Positions 14,567-19,215 of a stretch of 19,215 nucleotides of DNA are shown one piece after another. Made by a program: the position numbers and the translations under genes. Positions within the stretch are counted from its first letter, which is position 1. Each line of letters opens with the position of its first letter. The DNA comes from Peptococcaceae bacterium. GTDB lineage: Bacteria; Bacillota; Desulfitobacteriia; Desulfitobacteriales; Desulfitobacteriaceae. The notes under the pieces are model-generated. The model had not been told where the DNA came from. It saw nothing but the letters and a program-made list of their open reading frames with translations, and ran no database searches. The stretch lies in assembly GCA_031289815.1 (NCBI GenBank), contig JAITOS010000149.1, positions 1-19,215 on the forward strand, read 5' to 3'.

Positions 14567-16930
14567 TTGAAAGTGATCATGGCCGCGAAGGCCGGTTTCT
14601 GTTTTGGGGTCAGAAGGGCCATTGATCTGGCAAAGAAAACCGCAAAAGAAGAGACGGGCGCCGTTTCTCTGGGGCCACTGATTCATAACCGGCTGGTGGT
14701 AGAGCGCTTAGAAGAGCAGGGAATTCAGGCGATCGGCGATATTGGAGAGGTACAGCCGGGTCAATGCCTGATCATTCGTTCTCATGGAGTTTCTCCGCGT
14801 GTATATGAAGAAGCGGCAGGCAGAGGAATTCAGATCATCGACGCGACTTGCCCTTTCGTCCAAAAAGCTCAGCATTTGGCAGCGGAGGCCGCGAAATACG
14901 GGCCGGTGATCGTCGTGGGAGATAAGCGTCATCCCGAAGTGCAGGGGATTTTGGGATGGGCCGGTCCTGAGGCGAAGGCGATTGCGACCGTAGAAGAGGC
15001 TCGGGCCCTGCCCGCGTATGACGGCCTGTCGATTCTGGCGCAGACGACGTTGCAGCGGTCACATTTTGAGGAGATTGTAGAGGAAGTACGGGGTCATGCG
15101 GCGGAATTAACTGTACATAACACGATTTGCTACATGACGGGATTGATTCAGGAAGCGGCCATTAGCTTGGCTGACCGGGTTGACGTCATGGTCGTGATTG
15201 GCGGGCGGAACAGCGCGAATACGCGCAAACTGGAAAGTATCTGCCAAAGAAGAGTGCCGACGCATTTAGTTGAAACCAAAGATGAGTTGGAAGAAGCGTG
15301 GTTTCAATCAGTGAAAATAGCCGGATTGACAGCGGGAGCTTCTACTCCGGATTGGATTATTGAGGAGGTTTTTAAGGCAATGTCTGAAATGAACGTACAG
15401 GATATACAGGATACCGTGAAAGAACCGGATCAGCCGGATCAACTAAATCAAGCGGATCAAGCGGATCAAGCGGATCAACCGCACCAAGCGGATCAAACAG
15501 ATCAGCCGGATCAAGCGGAAGATGACGACGCCTCTGAAGCAGGGGTTATCAATATGGATAATTGGGAAGAGGGATTCCAGGTACTGCATCGCGGCTCGAT
15601 CGTGGACGGGATCGTCGTGAAGATCAACGACAACGATGTGCTGCTGGATATTGGCTGGAAATCGGAAGGAATCGTCGCCTTGCGCGATCTGGCGGTTGGC
15701 CGGGTAGAACGACCGGAGGAGATTATATCCTTGGGGGATAAGGTCCGGGCGATGATTGTCCGAATGGAAAATGAAGAAGGATATCCGATCTTATCTGTGC
15801 GTCGGGCGAGAGAAATAGAAGCGGTGGGTCAGCTGCAAGAGATCTATGAGGATAAGAGTGAAATACAGGCGCAGGTGGCGGAAATCGTAAAGGGCGGCTT
15901 GCTGGTTGACGTCGGTATGCGGGGATTTGTTCCGGCTTCTCAGGTGCAGGTCGGTTATGTGAACGATCTGAATCAGTTTTTGGGAGAAACCTTGCGGCTG
16001 CGGATTATTGAATTTGATCTGGGGAAGAAGAGGGTCGTCCTTTCGCAGAAAGTGATTTTACAGGAAGAACAAGCCGTTAAAAGAGAACAATTGCTGTCGG
16101 CGCTCAGCGAAGGCGATATCGTTGACGGGGTGGTGTGCCGTCTGGTCAGCTTTGGCGCTTTTGTGGATATCGGCGGTATGGACGGTTTGTTGCATATCTC
16201 CGATATGGCCTATTCCCGCATCAAACATCCTTCCGAAATCGTGGAGATTGGGGATGAAATCAGGGTGCAGGTGTTGAAGATTGATCGGGAGGCAGGGAAA
16301 ATATCGCTTGGATTTAAGCAATTAAAAGAAAATCCGTGGGATCAGGTGGCGGCAAAATACCCGGTAGGGGAGATTGTCAGCGGCAAGATTGTAAGATTAG
16401 CTTATTTTGGCGCTTTTGTTCAATTGGAAGACGGGATAGACGCGCTGATCCATATTTCTCAACTGGCGAACCGGCGGATAGAGAAACCGGAAGAAGTGGT
16501 GCAGGTGGGCGAGACCGTTCGGGCGAAAGTGCTTGAGTGTGAACCGGAGAAAAAACGGATTAGTTTAACGGTTCGGGAACTCCTCCGTGAGGAGCAGGCG
16601 GCGTTGGACGCGGACGCTGTAGCGGCGCAAGAAACGATTCTGGAAGTGACCATCGGCGAAGTACTCCATCAGGATCAGGAGCGAAAAGCGGATGAAACAG
16701 CCCCGGAAAAAAGTGATGAGGTCATAAGTGATGAGGTCATAAGTGATGAAGTCGTAAGTGATGAGGTTGCAAGCGATGAGGTTGCAAGTGATGAAGTTGC
16801 AAGTGATGAGGTTGCAAGTGATGAGGTCGCAAGCGATGAGGTCGCAAGTGATGAAGTCGTAAGCGATGAGGTCGCAAGCGATGAAGATACAAAGAGTGAA
16901 GAAGACATCAGTCATCATGAAGACGTCTGA
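14567..16930 (+). CDS. ispH-rpsA: Fused IspH (HMBPP reductase) and ribosomal protein S1
   Basis: The TTG at 14567, 6 bases after AGGAGGG, gives 787 residues. Residues 1-275 are IspH, the 4Fe-4S enzyme converting HMBPP to IPP and DMAPP: C12 (GFCFG), C95 (DATCPF) and C188 (NTICYMT) are the cluster cysteines, with RSHG, HPEVQG and GASTPDW motifs. A 9-bp repeat linker (about 287-317) joins four S1 domains (about 340-411, 425-496, 513-584, 597-669). A Ser-Asp-Glu-Val-Ala repeat tail follows. The fusion is known in Clostridia and relatives. The third and fourth S1 domains are the most canonical (VSFGAFVDI, GLLHIS); S1 should bind mRNA at the ribosome. NTICYMTGLIQ departs from the usual CxATxxRQ pattern. 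Confidence 0.95.
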   Translation: MKVIMAAKAGFCFGVRRAIDLAKKTAKEETGAVSLGPLIHNRLVVERLEEQGIQAIGDIGEVQPGQCLIIRSHGVSPRVYEEAAGRGIQIIDATCPFVQKAQHLAAEAAKYGPVIVVGDKRHPEVQGILGWAGPEAKAIATVEEARALPAYDGLSILAQTTLQRSHFEEIVEEVRGHAAELTVHNTICYMTGLIQEAAISLADRVDVMVVIGGRNSANTRKLESICQRRVPTHLVETKDELEEAWFQSVKIAGLTAGASTPDWIIEEVFKAMSEMNVQDIQDTVKEPDQPDQLNQADQADQADQPHQADQTDQPDQAEDDDASEAGVINMDNWEEGFQVLHRGSIVDGIVVKINDNDVLLDIGWKSEGIVALRDLAVGRVERPEEIISLGDKVRAMIVRMENEEGYPILSVRRAREIEAVGQLQEIYEDKSEIQAQVAEIVKGGLLVDVGMRGFVPASQVQVGYVNDLNQFLGETLRLRIIEFDLGKKRVVLSQKVILQEEQAVKREQLLSALSEGDIVDGVVCRLVSFGAFVDIGGMDGLLHISDMAYSRIKHPSEIVEIGDEIRVQVLKIDREAGKISLGFKQLKENPWDQVAAKYPVGEIVSGKIVRLAYFGAFVQLEDGIDALIHISQLANRRIEKPEEVVQVGETVRAKVLECEPEKKRISLTVRELLREEQAALDADAVAAQETILEVTIGEVLHQDQERKADETAPEKSDEVISDEVISDEVVSDEVASDEVASDEVASDEVASDEVASDEVASDEVVSDEVASDEDTKSEEDISHHEDV
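15428..15517 (+). repeat. In-frame 9-bp tandem repeat, DQ-rich linker
   Basis: Ten 9-bp units of the type GATCAAGCG (varied in places) encode Asp-Gln-Ala/Pro-rich triplets joining the IspH and S1 parts. The length is a multiple of three per unit, so copy number can change without frameshift. Confidence 0.9.
16712..16891 (+). repeat. In-frame 15-bp tandem repeat encoding SDEV(A/V/I)
   Basis: Eleven 15-bp units (AGTGATGAGGTCGCA and close variants) plus a degenerate twelfth, in frame in the 3' end of ispH-rpsA, giving an acidic pentapeptide tail. Units differ mostly at synonymous positions (AGT/AGC, GAG/GAA, GTC/GTT). Confidence 0.93.
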
Positions 16931-17060
16931 GTGAAAATAAGGCAGGATCCTGCGCTTGCGGAAGGGGAATCTTTGGCCGAATACCAACAAAATGGCTTCT
17001 TGCTCTGGCGGGTGGGAAGTCATTTTTGTCGGAAGCGATTTTGAGATGGAGGGCGTCTGA

Positions 17061-18269
17061 ATGCCGAACGCGGAGAATCCTAAAGCAAAAAAGACAAGCA
17101 AGAAACAAAAGAATGAGAAGAAAGAAACGGTAAAATTAGAGGGATTCGATTATCCTCTTTTGGTGCTGAGTTTGTCGATTTTAGCTTTCGGACTGATCAT
17201 GGTGCAGAGCGCCGGGGCTTTTAAAAGTTTCAACGAGAATGACGCCAATGTGTATTATTATCTGTTTCAGCAGCTTAAATGGGCGGGATTAGGGATACTG
17301 GCCGCCGGAATCATTGCCTTTGTTCCGTATACCTTCTGGCGGCGGTTTGCCGGTTTGGGCATTCTGATCACCTTAGTTCTGCTCATGATGGTAAGATACA
17401 GCGATGTCAGTATGAGCGGCGGCGGCGCGGCGCGTTGGCTGAAAATCCTTGGTTTTAGCGTCCAGCCCTCGGAGATTGCCAAACTGTGCAGCGCTCTTTT
17501 TTTAGCCCATGTCTTTGACCGTTATCCTCTTCAGAATCTGAAAGCGCTGTGCGTTCCGGGGGTCTTGATCGCGCTGATGCTGGCCTTGATCTATAAGCAG
17601 CCGGATTTGGGAACCACCATCGTGCTGGCCGCGACTTGCGCCGCCATGATTTGGCAGACGGGTCTTGCTTCTAAATGGTTTTTCATCGCGGGACCGCCGG
17701 TCGTGATGATGGTAGCTGTTTTTGTCTACAAGACTGAGTATCAATGGAAGCGCATTCTGGTCTGGCTGGATCCCTGGAAGTACGCTGTGGATGAGGGATA
17801 TCAGGTGACGAACGCGGCGATTGCTTTTGGTACGGGCGGCCTGTTTGGTTTGGGGCTGGGAGAAAGCGTTCAGAAATACGGCGCCTTGCCGGAAAACCAT
17901 ACGGACTATATTTTTGCGATTGTGGGAGAGGAACTGGGACTGTTGGGCTGTCTGATATTAATCACGCTGTTTGCGGCGCTGTTTTTCCGGAGCTATCAAT
18001 TGGCTCGCTGCTGTCCGGATCGGTTCGGGCGTTTGCTGGCTTTTGGGTTGACGACCTCCCTGGCCATACAGACGACCGTCAATATGGCGGTGGTGACGGG
18101 GGTTTTTCCGACCACCGGGATTACGCTGCCCTTTATTTCTTATGGAGGAAGCTCGCTCCTCATTACGCTGGCGCAAGTGGGAATACTGTTGAACATTTCA
18201 CGCTATCGGACGGAAAAGCAGCGGGTTAAAGTCTGGGAAAAAGGCAATCTAACGGTCAGTAATGAATAG
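17061..18269 (+). CDS. ftsW: FtsW-type SEDS peptidoglycan glycosyltransferase
   Basis: The 402-residue product has a basic, Lys-rich cytoplasmic N-terminus (1-28), then about ten TM helices. FtsW/RodA/SpoVE motifs seen are GAARWLKI, FSVQPSEIAKL, KQPDLGTT, YQVTNAAIAFGTGGLFGLGLG, ALPENHTDYIFAIVGEELGLLG and TTGITLPFISYGGSSLL. These proteins polymerise lipid II with a partner PBP, and the ENHTDYIFA pattern favours FtsW/SpoVE over RodA. The ATG at 17061 follows GATGGAGG. The 130-bp gap before it shows a GCAGGATCCTGC palindrome (about 16953-16964) but no clear promoter. Confidence 0.93.
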   Translation: MPNAENPKAKKTSKKQKNEKKETVKLEGFDYPLLVLSLSILAFGLIMVQSAGAFKSFNENDANVYYYLFQQLKWAGLGILAAGIIAFVPYTFWRRFAGLGILITLVLLMMVRYSDVSMSGGGAARWLKILGFSVQPSEIAKLCSALFLAHVFDRYPLQNLKALCVPGVLIALMLALIYKQPDLGTTIVLAATCAAMIWQTGLASKWFFIAGPPVVMMVAVFVYKTEYQWKRILVWLDPWKYAVDEGYQVTNAAIAFGTGGLFGLGLGESVQKYGALPENHTDYIFAIVGEELGLLGCLILITLFAALFFRSYQLARCCPDRFGRLLAFGLTTSLAIQTTVNMAVVTGVFPTTGITLPFISYGGSSLLITLAQVGILLNISRYRTEKQRVKVWEKGNLTVSNE

Positions 18270-18344
18270 ACGAAATGACGGTGTAAGGCGGCCGCTTCCG
18301 GGGTATACTAGAGAAAAATCAAGCGATCGGGAGCGGATGCGGAT

Positions 18345-18929
18345 ATGGTATTGCCGATAGGCGAGTTCATCCTGTTCTCAGCGGCTTTGATTGGCTGGAC
18401 GGAACAGAGCGGCTATCGTCATCGTCTTTACGGCTTGTTGCTGGCTTGGATCGGCGGTTCGGTGCTGGAGGGACTTTTTCTCCCGTCTGTGATCTGGCAT
18501 TGGAACTGGGCGCGGTTAGCCGTCATGCTGTTATTTTGGCTCTGGGTGCGGCGTCAGGCGCACCGGCGTTTTCTGCCCTTGCTGCTCACCGGTACAGCCC
18601 TGATCGTTCAGGATATATTTCTGCTGAACGAGCCGGGAGTGATTGCCGGTGATCAGCTGATATTCAGTTTGGCCGCGGTATTGGTAGCGAGCTTAACTGC
18701 CGGCGGCTACTGGGAGATGCTGGCGGCGGTCGCGGGGGCCTGGTTCTTCAATCAGCTGGCGATAGGACTGATATATATCGGTACGGATGTGATCAACTAT
18801 ACGGAGATACCGGACGCTTTTGCCTGGCATTTTGAGGCGGCGGTTTGTTCAGCGGCGGCGCTGTTCCGGGCAACTGCCGTGAAAATGAAAAAGACGAGGA
18901 CAGAGAAGACGCAGGAGGAGAAGGATTGA
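18345..18929 (+). CDS. Multi-pass membrane protein of unknown function
   Basis: The 194-residue product starts at the ATG at 18345 behind a modest site (GGGAGCGG). It is highly hydrophobic with about five to six TM helices (first 5-18, last near 160-170), Trp-rich loops (VIWHWNWARL) and a Lys-rich end (KMKKTRTEKTQEEK). No family is recognised. Its stop overlaps the TTG of the DUF512 gene, so the two are probably coupled. A TATACT motif (18304-18309) without a good -35 lies upstream, giving a possible weak promoter. The position between ftsW and DUF512 suggests envelope or sporulation-linked roles at most. Confidence 0.8.
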   Translation: MVLPIGEFILFSAALIGWTEQSGYRHRLYGLLLAWIGGSVLEGLFLPSVIWHWNWARLAVMLLFWLWVRRQAHRRFLPLLLTGTALIVQDIFLLNEPGVIAGDQLIFSLAAVLVASLTAGGYWEMLAAVAGAWFFNQLAIGLIYIGTDVINYTEIPDAFAWHFEAAVCSAAALFRATAVKMKKTRTEKTQEEKD

Positions 18930-19215
18930 AAGGGCTTGTGATCACTTCCGTCATGGAAGACAGTATTGCCAGCGAGATGAAGTTGGCGCCGGGTGATAGG
19001 GTGGCGGCTGTGAACGGTCAGGAGATCCGGGACGTCATTGATTTTCGGTATTTCACCGCGGAGGACGTCTTTACCCTGTTGGTACAAAAAGCGGATGATG
19101 AGGTCTGGGAGCTGGAGATTGAAAGAGAACCGGGGGAAAGGTTAGGGATAGAATTTGAACAGATCGCGGCGGACGGTTTAAAAACGTGTAAGAATCACTG
19201 CCTCTTTTGTTTTGT
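18926..19215 (+). CDS. DUF512 radical-SAM/PDZ-like protein (partial)
   Basis: A TTG at 18926 right after AGGAGGAGAAGGA opens a frame to the window end (96 residues). The first ~70 residues form a PDZ-like domain (LVITSVMEDSIASEMKLAPG, AVNGQEIRDVIDFRY). They are followed by CKNHCLFCF, a Cx3Cx2C radical-SAM 4Fe-4S motif (C88, C92, C95). This PDZ plus radical-SAM arrangement is diagnostic of the DUF512 family, common in Firmicutes near der/engA. Its function is not established. The C-terminal remainder lies outside the window. Confidence 0.9.
   Translation, partial: MKGLVITSVMEDSIASEMKLAPGDRVAAVNGQEIRDVIDFRYFTAEDVFTLLVQKADDEVWELEIEREPGERLGIEFEQIAADGLKTCKNHCLFCF

Noticed and set aside
16675..16908. 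Minus-strand frame rich in Thr-Ser-Ser-Leu repeats
   Set aside because: It is the reverse reading of the SDEVA repeat in ispH-rpsA.
16931..17060. Possible small gene or terminator between ispH-rpsA and ftsW
   Set aside because: Only a short GCAGGATCCTGC palindrome without a T-run, and no convincing frame or promoter.
1..19215. CRISPR array, tRNA or rRNA genes
   Set aside because: No regularly spaced direct repeats with unique spacers and no recognisable tRNA or rRNA sequence; the only tandem repeats are the coding ones in ispH-rpsA.

Overview
The window looks like a chromosomal segment from a moderate-GC Firmicute, probably a Clostridia or Negativicutes relative. Evidence is the cmk-plsC-DedA-ispH/rpsA-ftsW-DUF512 gene order, the IspH-S1 fusion, frequent TTG and GTG starts behind purine-rich ribosome binding sites, and sigma-A type promoters. 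The species cannot be fixed from the sequence. About 12.4 kb of accessory DNA lies immediately upstream of this conserved block.

Left part (1-4889, + strand). A phospho-signalling cassette encodes a small tail-anchored coiled-coil protein, an atypical Ser/Thr kinase with a zinc ribbon, a TerY-like vWA protein, a PP2C phosphatase and a stand-alone TerY_C-type zinc protein. This is the TerY-P type triad, known from tellurite/stress-associated loci. A partial gene precedes it. An unknown 134-residue protein and a DUF1294 membrane protein follow.

Middle (4890-6955, + strand). A clear sigma-A promoter drives a small HTH protein and a RhuM-family protein. Next comes a decayed gene made of a Bro-N start with an internal stop, joined to the tail of a HigB-like toxin. 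An intact HigA-like antitoxin follows, with its ATG overlapping the toxin remnant's TGA. This is mobile-element debris.

Right accessory part (7046-12329, - strand). A tightly packed operon reads leftward: SPFH protein, four-TM protein, large TIR protein (zinc ribbon, TPR, TIR, TM, DUF6273) and zinc-ribbon/DUF4870-like membrane protein. Just upstream lie two near-identical 28-bp dyads in inverted orientation, whose 2-bp cores bracket about 175 bp. A Hin-type serine recombinase gene is next to them. The bracketed segment carries an extended -10 promoter motif that at present points away from the operon. Inversion would point it at the SPFH-TIR operon. This candidate phase-variable TIR system is the main find.

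Core block (12459-19215, + strand). A promoter is followed by cmk, plsC, a DedA-family gene, a fused ispH-rpsA carrying two in-frame tandem repeats, ftsW, an unknown membrane protein gene, and the start of a DUF512 radical-SAM gene that runs off the window. These are housekeeping genes for nucleotide, phospholipid, isoprenoid, translation and cell-wall functions.
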